The position numbers were made by a program, and so were the translations under genes. From assembly GCF_018598225.1 (NCBI RefSeq), contig NZ_JAHESF010000026.1:1-64000 (forward strand): 64,000 nt of DNA, given 5' to 3'. The notes under the pieces are model-generated. The model searched no databases. It was not told where the DNA came from and was given only the letters and a program-made list of their open reading frames with translations. Of this stretch, positions 22,810 through 31,734 are shown one piece after another; within the stretch, counting starts at the first letter, position 1, and every line of letters starts with the position of its first letter. This DNA comes from Chryseosolibacter histidinae. GTDB taxonomy: Bacteria; Bacteroidota; Bacteroidia; Cytophagales; Cyclobacteriaceae.

Positions 22810-23027
22810 AAGTCTCATAAATCAATTCGTCTTAAATTTTGTTATTTGGAACTGTCGGAACCTAATGGTCACCCATGAGGAAATCGACTTGACAAAGGTC
22901 ACATTTGGCTTACAAGTGGGTCATATACAATCCACAGATAATGCTACCATTTCCACTGATCTTCACGGATCGGCTTACAAGGAAGTGGCTAATAGGCTAA
23001 ATTTGAATGATTTTATAAGCGACTAAA

Positions 23028-23924
23028 ATGGAAGAAATCTTAAGAATCGATACGGTTAGTGAACATGATGCTTTTTATCATAAAGAAAATCTACACCCGC
23101 TTATAAGCATTATGAATTTTGACGGTAGAGTGCCGGACATCTATGCGTCTAAAATGAATTTCGGTTTTTATGCCGTGTATTTAAAGGAAGTAATGTGCGG
23201 CGATATGAAGTATGGACGCCATACCTATGATTATCAAGATAGGACTTTAGTTTTTGTTGCTCCAGGCCAAGTCATTCATGTTGATATAAACAAAGATTAC
23301 AAGCCTCAAGGCTACGCGTTGTTGTTCCATCCAGACCTGTTGCGTGGCACGCCGCTGGGGAAGCATATTGATGATTATTCGTTCTTCTCTTATCAATCGA
23401 ATGAAGCGCTGCACTTGTCTGAAAAAGAGTGGAAGATTGTATTGGACTGTTTCGAAAAAATCCGATACGAACTCGAACGTGGTGTTGACAAGCATACCAA
23501 AATGTTGATTGCTGCTAATATTGAATTATTCCTGAACTACTGCGTGCGATTTTATGAGCGCCAGTTCATATCCCGAAACGAAGCGAATAGTGACATCCTT
23601 AGTCAGTTTGAAAAGTTATTGAACGAATTCTTTCTATCCGATAAGCCGCAAACCGTAGGCTTGCCCAGCGTCACCTATTGTGCGGAGCAACTCAATCTGT
23701 CTACAAACTATTTTGGTGATCTAATCAAAAAAGAAACAGGCAAAACAGCTTTAGAATATATCCAATTAAAAGTGACGGCTCTTGCTAAACAAAAACTGTT
23801 AGATAGTAAGAAAACCGTCAATGAGATCGCATACGAATTGGGGTTCAAATATCCCGCACACTTTACCAGAGCATTTAAAAAAATTACAGGTCTCACGCCT
23901 GTTGGATATCGGTCACTAAACTAA
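23028..23924 (+). CDS. AraC-family transcriptional regulator
   Basis: 298 residues. An N-terminal cupin-like sensor (FGFYAVYLKE, PGQVIHVDI, YALLFHPDLL) is followed by two C-terminal helix-turn-helix units: YCAEQLNLSTNYFGDLIKKETG and VNEIAYELGFKYPAHFTRAF with the closing KITGLTPVGYR. It is transcribed divergently from the SDR-ADH-DUF2255 cassette and is the obvious regulator. AraC proteins of this arrangement usually activate the neighbouring oxidoreductase genes in response to a small organic ligand; the ligand is unknown. Confidence 0.9.
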   Translation: MEEILRIDTVSEHDAFYHKENLHPLISIMNFDGRVPDIYASKMNFGFYAVYLKEVMCGDMKYGRHTYDYQDRTLVFVAPGQVIHVDINKDYKPQGYALLFHPDLLRGTPLGKHIDDYSFFSYQSNEALHLSEKEWKIVLDCFEKIRYELERGVDKHTKMLIAANIELFLNYCVRFYERQFISRNEANSDILSQFEKLLNEFFLSDKPQTVGLPSVTYCAEQLNLSTNYFGDLIKKETGKTALEYIQLKVTALAKQKLLDSKKTVNEIAYELGFKYPAHFTRAFKKITGLTPVGYRSLN

Positions 23925-24053
23925 CATTGTAATACCGATTGCAATTGCAGACAACAGTCTTTACAGCAGCTTTGTATAGGGATCGATACACAGTAAACCT
24001 GAAGTCCTTCGATGGGCGTTCCCTTCGTCATCCAACGGGTTGGGCACGCTAAG

Positions 24054-24175
24054 CCGAGCTTTGCTCGAGCAAAAGCCCAGGAATAAAAAATAAAAAGGCA
24101 CGACAGTGCCGCGCTGATATTGGATCTAAGCCTCCCCTTCGAGGGATCACCGAAGGTAATCCCTGTCTCTCCGCC
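24054..24175. repeat. Dispersed repeat copy B, tRNA-3'-end-like terminus
   Basis: Homologous to 20193-20311 over about 120 bp. It contains CCGAGCTTTGCTCGAGCAAA (itself a small hairpin), GGCAC-GACA-GTGCC (a second hairpin), AAGCCTCCCCTTCGAGGGAT and the end block AATCCCTGTCTCTCCGCC, which again mimics a tRNA-Ser 3' end. It lies between the AraC gene and the susC-like gene, outside any coding region. Confidence 0.65.
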
Positions 24176-24302
24176 TTCGCTCGCCATAGCAACAACACTT
24201 ACGAAGCCGCTCCGTCTGGGAGCGCCGGCGAGAGGTCACCAGTACATTTTCAAAATAGCGCTTTGGTAAGGCGAGCTACGGCGGACGCGGTCCGCAACCT
24301 AG

Positions 24303-24416
24303 AACTGGCTACCCAAACTGTTTATTGATCCGAAATTTTGGAGCGAAGAAGCAGGACGAACGTTGAAGGCTTCTGCGATCAACGATGAACTTGCCGAGAT
24401 TAGAAGATCATCGTAA
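24303..24416 (+). other. Possible coding remnant in the 650-bp intergenic region
   Basis: The gap 23925-24572 holds repeat B, the promoter region of the susC-like gene, and this 37-residue frame without a start codon. The frame has protein-like composition (PKLFIDPKFWSEEAGRTLK, INDELAEIRRSS) and a stop directly in front. It may be the tail of a decayed gene. Nothing else is recognised in the gap. Confidence 0.2.
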
Positions 24417-24572
24417 TTTTTTTTCAGTCATAGCAATCGTTGCAGTGTTCAGTGATTTCGTTTGCGCCAACCCGGCCCCTACCTCATCCTCCAAAACGGG
24501 GTATTACCTTCAGAAAATCTTCTTAGTTTCGGTTACCTAAATTTTTAATAACCTAAACCTAACCTAAACTCT

Positions 24573-27500
24573 ATGAGGAGAATTGTACTGCTATGCTTAA
24601 CAGCGGTGCTCTCATTCGCTGGTAGCGATTTGTGGGCACAGGACAGAACAATCAGCGGTAAGGTGACGTCCAAAGAGGACGGCTCACCACTGCCTGGTAT
24701 TAACGTGATCGTAAAAGGTACCACCGTTGGTACAACCACCGATGCCGACGGTGGCTATTCAGTTTCAGTACCAAACTCTGGTACGATCCTCGTGTTCTCG
24801 TTTATCGGTCTTGCCACGCAAGAAGTAGAGATCGGTTCCAGAACGGCCATCAACATTGACATGGAACAAGACGTCACGCAACTCACCGAAGTCATCGTAA
24901 CGGCCCTCGGTGAAAAGCGTGAAAAGAAAGCCATCGGTTATGCGGTGCAGGAGGTAAAGGGCGATAAGCTTACCTTTGCCAAGTCAACCGATATCAACTC
25001 CGCGTTGGCGGGCAAGGTGGCGGGTGTGCAGCTGACCGGATCACCCAGCTCGAGCTTTGACAACGCCAACATCATCATCCGGGGTGTTAACACGCTCGCT
25101 CCAACGGTAGCCAGCTCGAATACACCGGCAAGCGCAACGGGCGCAGGCGGTACCACGTTTGGCAACACACCCAGTGGTCCGCTATACATCGTTGACGGTA
25201 CACCTTCTGATCCGGGCAACATCATCATGGACAACGTTGAAAGTATCACCGTACTGAAAGGTGCCTCAGCTACCGCCCTCTATGGCAACAGGGCTGCCAA
25301 CGGCGTGGTGGTGATCACCATGAAGCGCGGAACCAGGAACAATACACCCAAGGTTGAGATGAACCTTGGCGTGTCGTTCGAGAAACTGTATATCATGCCG
25401 GAATATCAGAATGAGTATGCCGGCGGTTATTCGTCGTCATACGCCAACAAGAACGCGCTTGGTGCCGGCTACCTCGACGATGAGGGCTTCTACATTTTCC
25501 GCTACGACCCCACGATCCATCCCGATGCATGGGCTGCTTTTGAAGGGCAGCGCATGCTGGAATACGGCGCAGACGAGAGCTGGGGGCCAAAAATAAATGG
25601 TCAGCAATACAGGCCGTATTATTCGTGGTACAGTGGATCCGAATTTGGCACCACCGAACCGCTTGTGGCCAGGCCGGATAACGTGAAAAATTTCTTCAGA
25701 ACAGGTGTGAACTTCAACAACTCCGTTTCGGTAAGTGGTGGCAGCAGCAACACCGAATACCGCATCACGTATGCCAATCAGCACAGAACACTCACGCTTC
25801 CCAACGCTTATCGTGACCAGAACCAGATCGGTCTTACCGGCTCTCACGATATCGGTAAGCTGACGGTGTCTACTGACGTGATGTACACCAGCAGCTATAC
25901 AAAAGGCCGGCCCGTGGAAACTTACAGGAACGATGGTTTGAACGTTACTCAAAACTTCAACCAGTGGTTCCAGCGTCAGCTCGATATCTCGCGCCTCAAA
26001 AATTACAGAACACCTGAGGGCGACCTCATGTCATGGAATATTGGCGACCCGAACGGCTCCGGAGACCTTAAGGAGATCCAGAAGCCCCAATATTGGGATA
26101 GTCCTTATTTTGTGCAGAACGAAAACTACATGACAGAAAAAAGAACCCGGCTGTCAGGCAATATCGGTCTTAACTATAAGCTGAGCGAAGTCTTCAACCT
26201 GACAGGTTTTGCCAGGATCAACGCTTACAATGCGGTGGGCGACCTGCGCATTGCAACCGGCGGCCTGCAACTTGACGACTACTCGATCTATCAGATGTAC
26301 GACAACGAGACGAACTATGAAGCTAACCTGAATTTCAAGAAGACGTTCAATGCCATCTCCTTGCACGGATTTGTGGGAACGAACCTTCGTAAGAACTCGT
26401 CTCAATATTTGTTCAACAGCACGGAAGGTGGCCTTTCTTCACCCAATTATTTCGACATCGCCGCTTCTATAGCACGCCCTACAACGGCCCGGGTAGTGAG
26501 CGAGAAGGAAGTGAGAAGTGTCTACGGAAAAGTATCCCTTGGCTACAAAGATTTTATATTCCTGGATGGTACCCTCAGGAATGACTGGTCATCGACCCTG
26601 CCGGTTGACAATAACTCATACTTGTATCCTTCGATCTCCACCAGCTTTGTGTTCTCTGAATTACTCGATGTTTCATCTTCGAGTGTATTGTCATTCGGAA
26701 AAGTAAGGGCATCGTATGCACAGGTAGGATCGGATCTTGGCTATAACCAGGTTTACACGGCCCTTACCAATGGAAACCTGTACAATGGCCAGCCATCCGT
26801 AGAGATCGGCAACCAATATCGCACGGGCGAAGTGAAGCCCGCGTTGAGCAAGTCGTGGGAAGTTGGAACTGAAATGAAATTGTTCGGTCTTGTAGGTCTT
26901 GATTTTGCCTATTATGAAGACAACAACATCAACCAGATCCTCAGCCTCGACGTATCTACCACCTCGGGATATTCTAATGCACAGATCAACGCAGGTAACA
27001 TCCAAAGAAAAGGTTGGGAAGCAAGTGTCTCCGCCACACCCGTCAATAGGGGCGGATTCAACTGGGATATCACCCTGAACCTGGCTCACAATACTTCGTT
27101 CGTAAAAGAGCTCGCCGACGGATTGAGCACCTACACGTATGCTACCAGCGGTACCGACATTCGTGTTGAAGCACAGGCAGGAGAAAAGTGGGGAAATATC
27201 TACGGCAGAAACTGGCAGACCAACGCCGCCGGACAGACCGTGTTCTCATCCAGTAATGGAACCGTTGCCTATACAACAGGAAACAAGATCGGAAACATCC
27301 AGCCTACCCTCACCGGTGGCATGTACAACACAATAAGCTACAAGAACTTCGACTTCTCATTCTCGCTTGATTTCCAGCAAGGAGGCATGTTCTATTCTTT
27401 GACCAAACTTTATAACGTGGGTGCAGGGCTTTCCAAATACACGACCGGCGTGAACGATTTAGGCAATGATATACGGACCTATCCGGCAGCAGGAGGTGGT

Positions 27501-27851
27501 GTGAGAATGGATGGTGTCATTGGCGCAGCTGAAACTCCGTTGACAGTGTATGTTCCCGCCAGGAGATATTTTTATACAAACCTGCAACGGGATAGCCGCA
27601 ACTTTATTATGGATGCCGACTATATCAAATTGCGGGAGATCCGTTTGGGGTACACCATTCCAAGCGCCATCACTTCCAGGCTCGGCATATCAAAAGCAAA
27701 CTTTGGCGTGATGGTGAACAATGCCTGGCTGATCGCGGCACCGGCCAAGAAGTGGGGCATTGATCCTTCAGAAATTGAAAACTATTGGTACGAAGGCGGC
27801 CAGCTTTCGTCTTCACGCACCACTGGTTTCAACCTGAAGCTGACCTTATAA
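24573..27851 (+). CDS. SusC/RagA-type TonB-linked outer membrane transporter
   Basis: 1092 residues. The signal peptide ends at LWAQD (about residue 23), followed by a carboxypeptidase-regulatory-like domain (about 27-105, ISGKVTSKEDGSPLPGINVI), a linker ELTEV-type segment, a plug domain (ALAGKVAGVQLTG, IIIRGVNTL, GPLYIVDGTP, VLKGASATALYGNRAANGVV) and a 22-strand barrel to the C-terminus (TTGFNLKLTL). It imports oligomeric nutrients across the outer membrane with energy from TonB and pairs with the SusD-like lipoprotein encoded 38 bases downstream. Substrate unknown: no glycosidase, peptidase or ECF sigma/anti-sigma gene adjoins it. Confidence 0.95.
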   Translation: MRRIVLLCLTAVLSFAGSDLWAQDRTISGKVTSKEDGSPLPGINVIVKGTTVGTTTDADGGYSVSVPNSGTILVFSFIGLATQEVEIGSRTAINIDMEQDVTQLTEVIVTALGEKREKKAIGYAVQEVKGDKLTFAKSTDINSALAGKVAGVQLTGSPSSSFDNANIIIRGVNTLAPTVASSNTPASATGAGGTTFGNTPSGPLYIVDGTPSDPGNIIMDNVESITVLKGASATALYGNRAANGVVVITMKRGTRNNTPKVEMNLGVSFEKLYIMPEYQNEYAGGYSSSYANKNALGAGYLDDEGFYIFRYDPTIHPDAWAAFEGQRMLEYGADESWGPKINGQQYRPYYSWYSGSEFGTTEPLVARPDNVKNFFRTGVNFNNSVSVSGGSSNTEYRITYANQHRTLTLPNAYRDQNQIGLTGSHDIGKLTVSTDVMYTSSYTKGRPVETYRNDGLNVTQNFNQWFQRQLDISRLKNYRTPEGDLMSWNIGDPNGSGDLKEIQKPQYWDSPYFVQNENYMTEKRTRLSGNIGLNYKLSEVFNLTGFARINAYNAVGDLRIATGGLQLDDYSIYQMYDNETNYEANLNFKKTFNAISLHGFVGTNLRKNSSQYLFNSTEGGLSSPNYFDIAASIARPTTARVVSEKEVRSVYGKVSLGYKDFIFLDGTLRNDWSSTLPVDNNSYLYPSISTSFVFSELLDVSSSSVLSFGKVRASYAQVGSDLGYNQVYTALTNGNLYNGQPSVEIGNQYRTGEVKPALSKSWEVGTEMKLFGLVGLDFAYYEDNNINQILSLDVSTTSGYSNAQINAGNIQRKGWEASVSATPVNRGGFNWDITLNLAHNTSFVKELADGLSTYTYATSGTDIRVEAQAGEKWGNIYGRNWQTNAAGQTVFSSSNGTVAYTTGNKIGNIQPTLTGGMYNTISYKNFDFSFSLDFQQGGMFYSLTKLYNVGAGLSKYTTGVNDLGNDIRTYPAAGGGVRMDGVIGAAETPLTVYVPARRYFYTNLQRDSRNFIMDADYIKLREIRLGYTIPSAITSRLGISKANFGVMVNNAWLIAAPAKKWGIDPSEIENYWYEGGQLSSSRTTGFNLKLTL

Positions 27852-27889
27852 GCATTGATCAAGTGAATCTTATTTAATGAAAAATTATC

Positions 27890-29329
27890 ATGAAAAAATA
27901 TTTCAATAAACTATTGGTTGGCGCAGTGCTGCTTTTAGCAGTTGCCTGCGATCCCAGCGACTTCGGAGATCTCAATGTTGACCCGACAAAAGTGTCGAGC
28001 GCCAGCACCAAGGCGTTGCTCACCAATGCACTGCAAAGCTTGCCTGGAACCATGTTCGGCAATAACACATCCAATTTTTACGTACAATACCTGTCGGAAG
28101 GTCCGTATCCCGGAGCTTCCCTCTATTCTACTGTGAATTTTGACTGGGCCACCACGTACCACGGCCCCCTGGCAAACCTTCAGACAATCATTGACTATAA
28201 CAATGCGAATAATCCAAATGCAGATGAAGTTGTCAATGGCGCCAAGGCAAACCAGATTGCGGTAGCCAGGATCCTGAAAGCATACTATTTCTGGTGGTTG
28301 ACCGACCGCTATGGCGATATCCCCTATTTTCAGGCACTCACAGGAGCGAAGAATTTCTATCCGGCTTACGATCTGCAAAAAGATATCTACTACGATATCT
28401 TTAAAGAGCTAACCGAGGCCGTTGCGCAGCTGGACGAGTCCAAGGCTGGCCCTGTCGGCGACATTCTGTTAGGCGGCGATGTCAAAAGCTGGAAGTTGTT
28501 TGCCAACACGGTAAGGCTATATGCCGCATTGCGCCTGATCAAGAACGATTATGAGAAGGGAAAGACAGAATTCAATGCCGCTATCACTGCCGGAATCCTG
28601 AGCAGCAACAGCGACAATATCTTCTATGAATACATCGGAGGTGACCCTAACAATTATAATCCCTGGTATACCAATTATTCGGTAAGCAACCGGAACGACT
28701 ATGCCATCAGCACGACAATGACCTCCTATATGCAACCCTTGTCAGACCCCAGGTTGCCCCTCTATGGCGAAGTACTCGGCGGTGGCGTGGTAAAAGGCCT
28801 GTCTTACGGCTCTTCTGCCGCGCGTAACATTCCGAACGCCTATAGCAGGATCGGCGACGACTTCCGCGGTGCAGGTTCACCCGCTGCGCTCTTTACCTAC
28901 GCTCAGACACTCTTCGTTTTGGCGGAGGGTACCAAAGCAGGTTATATTGCTGGCGGAGACGCACAAGCGGAAATTCACTATTATAATGCTATTAAGGCAT
29001 CTTTCGAGCAGAATGGTGTATACACGGCCAGTGGATATAGCGCTTACATTGCAAATGCAACAGTTACTTACTCCGCAGCAGAAGGCCTGCAAAAGATCAT
29101 CATGCAAAAATGGGTACATCAGTACCTCAACGGCTATGAGGCATGGGCTGATTGGAGACGCACCGGCTTCCCCGTGCTTACGCCGGCAGCAGATGGATCG
29201 ATCTCATCAATACCGAGAAGGCAAGGATACCCAACACCTGAAAAGTCGTTGAATAAGAAAAATTATGATGCGGCTATTGCAATACAGGGTACCGACAACC
29301 TTGTCACCAGAACCTGGTGGGATAAGTAA
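27890..29329 (+). CDS. SusD/RagB-like nutrient-binding lipoprotein
   Basis: 479 residues. The lipoprotein signal has Cys20 (LLLAVACDPSDFGDLNVDP), and the FGDLNVDPTKVS start is typical of the SusD-like_2 group. TPR-like helices (ANQIAVARILKAYYFWWLTDRYGDIPYFQAL) and a C-terminal tryptophan-rich helix (KWVHQYLNGYEAWADWRRTG) complete the fold. It caps the SusC barrel at the cell surface and binds the substrate. The SusD-like_2 group often serves peptides or unusual substrates rather than glycans, but the actual ligand cannot be told. A clear terminator follows the gene. Confidence 0.94.
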   Translation: MKKYFNKLLVGAVLLLAVACDPSDFGDLNVDPTKVSSASTKALLTNALQSLPGTMFGNNTSNFYVQYLSEGPYPGASLYSTVNFDWATTYHGPLANLQTIIDYNNANNPNADEVVNGAKANQIAVARILKAYYFWWLTDRYGDIPYFQALTGAKNFYPAYDLQKDIYYDIFKELTEAVAQLDESKAGPVGDILLGGDVKSWKLFANTVRLYAALRLIKNDYEKGKTEFNAAITAGILSSNSDNIFYEYIGGDPNNYNPWYTNYSVSNRNDYAISTTMTSYMQPLSDPRLPLYGEVLGGGVVKGLSYGSSAARNIPNAYSRIGDDFRGAGSPAALFTYAQTLFVLAEGTKAGYIAGGDAQAEIHYYNAIKASFEQNGVYTASGYSAYIANATVTYSAAEGLQKIIMQKWVHQYLNGYEAWADWRRTGFPVLTPAADGSISSIPRRQGYPTPEKSLNKKNYDAAIAIQGTDNLVTRTWWDK

Positions 29330-29348
29330 GAACAAAATTCCAATTGAT

Positions 29349-29384
29349 AAAAAAGCTGCCCACAACAATGGGCGGCTTTTTTTA
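29349..29384 (+). terminator. Rho-independent terminator after susD-like gene
   Basis: The stem AAAGCTGCCCA (from 29352) with TGGGCGGCTTT (from 29369), containing one G-T wobble, encloses a 6-base loop and runs into seven Ts. It closes the SusC/SusD transcription unit. Confidence 0.85.
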
Positions 29385-29818
29385 TTTCGGAGCGTTCAGG
29401 ATCGTTCCTGACAAGCTATATATCTTTTATAACGAGCGGGATGCCAGATCAGGGTGCCGTGAGAAAATTACAGACGCAGCATCTGCATAGATCATGTCAG
29501 CGAGCATAATACTGCTGTAAAACAAAATGATATTGTGGTCAATTGTTTGGGCAGAGTTCCGCTACAGCCCCTCCTCAAAATTCGAGGTACTTGCTGTTGC
29601 GTGACCGCTACGCCTGAAAGTTATGCAGCTCAAACCAAGCCCGGCATGAAATTGTGCCATCAGATCTCAACCACTTTACAATCATAAACAGCGGGATAAA
29701 GCCGGCACGCTGAAGTTTTTTGTACAATGAGGCCTGCGTGTTTTTAAAATCAGGCATACATTTTTCATTCGTGCCCCGAATCGTGGAAGCCCTTAATGTT
29801 ACACTTAAAAACACGCCT
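29385..29818. other. Intergenic, promoter region of the zinc dehydrogenase
   Basis: About 430 bases without a convincing gene. A short inverted repeat, TCAGGATC-G-TTCCTGA, occurs near 29397-29413. Open frames here run into the dehydrogenase gene from upstream but carry no conserved-looking sequence, so they are treated as upstream read-through of the frame. Confidence 0.4.
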
Positions 29819-30976
29819 ATGTTAGCAATGAATTTTCGCGGACCGTATCAAATCCGGCCCGACCGCAACAGGCCAATGCCGGAGATCGAGCATCCGTATG
29901 ATGCCATCGTCCGCGTCACCCGGTCACTGGTTTGCGGCTCAGACCTGCACCTATACCATGGGTTGGTGCCGGATACCCGTGTCGGTATGACCTTTGGTCA
30001 TGAATTTACTGGTATAGTAGAAGAAATTGGATCAGGTGTACAGAACCTGGAAGTTGGCGACCATGTGCTGGTGCCTTTTAACATTGCCTGCGGTACTTGC
30101 CCTTTTTGCAAGCAGGAGCTCTATGGAAATTGTCATGAAGCGAATTCGGAAGCTACAGCTGTGGGCGGCTTTTTCGGCTACGCACACACCGGCGGTGGTT
30201 ATGATGGAGGTCAGGCCGAATACGTGCGCGTACCGTATGCAGATGTAAGTCCGATAAAAATTCCCGAAGGCATGGACATCGAAGATGCTGTTCTATTGAC
30301 TGACGTGGTGCCCACGGGTTATCAGGCAGCTGAACAGGCTGGCATCCAAAAGGGTGATACGGTGGTAGTCTTCGGTGCAGGTCCCATTGGTATCATGGCA
30401 GCACGGTGCGCATGGTTCTTTGGTGCCGGACGCGTCATCATCATCGATCACATTGATTATCGTCTCGAGTTTGCAAAAAAATATTCTTACTGCGAGGCTT
30501 ATAATTTTAAAGAAATGAATGATCCGGTGGTGTTTGTGAAAAAACTCACCGATTGGTATGGCGCAGATGTGTGTATCGATGCCGTTGGATGTGAGGCTGT
30601 AGGCCATGGATTGCAAGACATTACAGGTCGAATGCTGCTGCAGGCCGGCAGTGGCACCGCGCTGCACTGGGCCGTTAACTCGCTTAAGAAAGGTGGCATC
30701 TTATCCATCATCGGCGTGTATGGTCCACCCTGGAACCTTGCTCCTATCGGAAGCATCATGAACAAAGGTATTACCGTGCGGGCCAACCAGGCTTCCGTCA
30801 AGCGCCTCCTGCCTAAGCTCATAGACCACGTGATGAGCGGAAGGCTGAATCCAAAAGGTATCATCTCACACCGCATTCCGCTCGAAGAAGTGTCAGATGC
30901 CTACCGGATGTTCTCCAAAAAGCTCGACAACATCATCAAACCATTGTTAATTCCACCACGCGCATTCGCAGCTTAA
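29819..30976 (+). CDS. Zinc-dependent dehydrogenase, glutathione-independent formaldehyde dehydrogenase-like
   Basis: 385 residues from MLAMNFRGPYQIR; upstream in-frame sequence to 29720 is not family-like, so this start is chosen. Features: catalytic-zinc CGSDLHLYHG, GHEFTGIVEEIG, structural-zinc cysteines in CGTCPFCKQELYGNC, NAD-binding GAGPIGIMAARCAW, and a long substrate-loop insertion typical of the FDH-like branch of medium-chain dehydrogenases. It oxidises formaldehyde or other small aldehydes/alcohols. The downstream membrane protein starts 10 bases after the stop, so the two form an operon. Confidence 0.88.
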   Translation: MLAMNFRGPYQIRPDRNRPMPEIEHPYDAIVRVTRSLVCGSDLHLYHGLVPDTRVGMTFGHEFTGIVEEIGSGVQNLEVGDHVLVPFNIACGTCPFCKQELYGNCHEANSEATAVGGFFGYAHTGGGYDGGQAEYVRVPYADVSPIKIPEGMDIEDAVLLTDVVPTGYQAAEQAGIQKGDTVVVFGAGPIGIMAARCAWFFGAGRVIIIDHIDYRLEFAKKYSYCEAYNFKEMNDPVVFVKKLTDWYGADVCIDAVGCEAVGHGLQDITGRMLLQAGSGTALHWAVNSLKKGGILSIIGVYGPPWNLAPIGSIMNKGITVRANQASVKRLLPKLIDHVMSGRLNPKGIISHRIPLEEVSDAYRMFSKKLDNIIKPLLIPPRAFAA

Positions 30977-30986
30977 ATTTTTAATT

Positions 30987-31550
30987 ATGAAAAACGTTTT
31001 AGAAGATATTATTGAACCCCCGGTTGATCGGAAAATTGCAAATCGAAATATGAACGATCGGGTCCAGGACATTCCGGGCTGGGGCATGGATGCAGATCCT
31101 GACAACGATCCCACCTATCCGATGAAACATTCGACTGGTGCGGACCATGAGCGTCTCAATTATGTAAAGGCGCCGCAGCAGCGTCAGAACATCGAAGTCT
31201 TGCGTTCTATAGAGCGCCCTAATATTACGCGTGTATTTGGAACGTCTACGCCGCCCGCAGGTCTGAGCGGCGCCATTCGCAGATATGCGTATAAGTTCAG
31301 TGAAGCCACGGCCACGCACTGGATGACACTCATACTGGCGGATCGGGTAGATGTCATTCAAGGAAAGCTTAACGACCTGAAACATGGCATTTTCCCTAAT
31401 CCATGGATCGAACGGGGCTGGAGGGCTGAATGGAAACATAACCGGCCTGCCTTTCTCGGAAGGATGGCAGTTACAACGTTGGTTATCACGGCCGGGATCC
31501 TGCTGATCACGCGGAAAAGCAGGGGTAAGAAAATGCTCGCGAACAGCTAG
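30987..31550 (+). CDS. Hypothetical C-tail-anchored membrane protein, dehydrogenase partner
   Basis: 187 residues. The N-terminal 75 residues are polar and Pro/Asp-rich (DIPGWGMDADPDNDPTYPMK). Next come VFGTSTPPAGLSGAIRRYAYKFSE and a conserved-looking helical part (THWMTLILADRVDVIQGKL). A C-terminal membrane segment (about 160-178) is followed by a short basic tail. Tail anchoring leaves most of it in the cytoplasm, where it could tether the dehydrogenase encoded just upstream. The family is unnamed; the partnership is inferred from gene order. Confidence 0.65.
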   Translation: MKNVLEDIIEPPVDRKIANRNMNDRVQDIPGWGMDADPDNDPTYPMKHSTGADHERLNYVKAPQQRQNIEVLRSIERPNITRVFGTSTPPAGLSGAIRRYAYKFSEATATHWMTLILADRVDVIQGKLNDLKHGIFPNPWIERGWRAEWKHNRPAFLGRMAVTTLVITAGILLITRKSRGKKMLANS

Positions 31551-31734
31551 CATAGGTTGTATCAACTCAAAAGGCACCTGAAAATCTTTTTGGGTTGATA
31601 TCTCTTTGCCCTTTTTCGCCGATGCCGTTGCATGTCATAAAAGCTCCTCAGTAAGGAATACACGATGAAAATACTTCTATGAAGAAAAGGCAGGCCTAGT
31701 GTTGCGCGATTTTAAACATTTAAATTAACCGATC

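Noticed and set aside
22866-23026. Small plus-strand gene before the araC-type gene
   Set aside because: The frame of about 53 residues ends just before the regulator and can be extended backward only antisense to the SDR gene. It is more likely the promoter region of the divergent pair.
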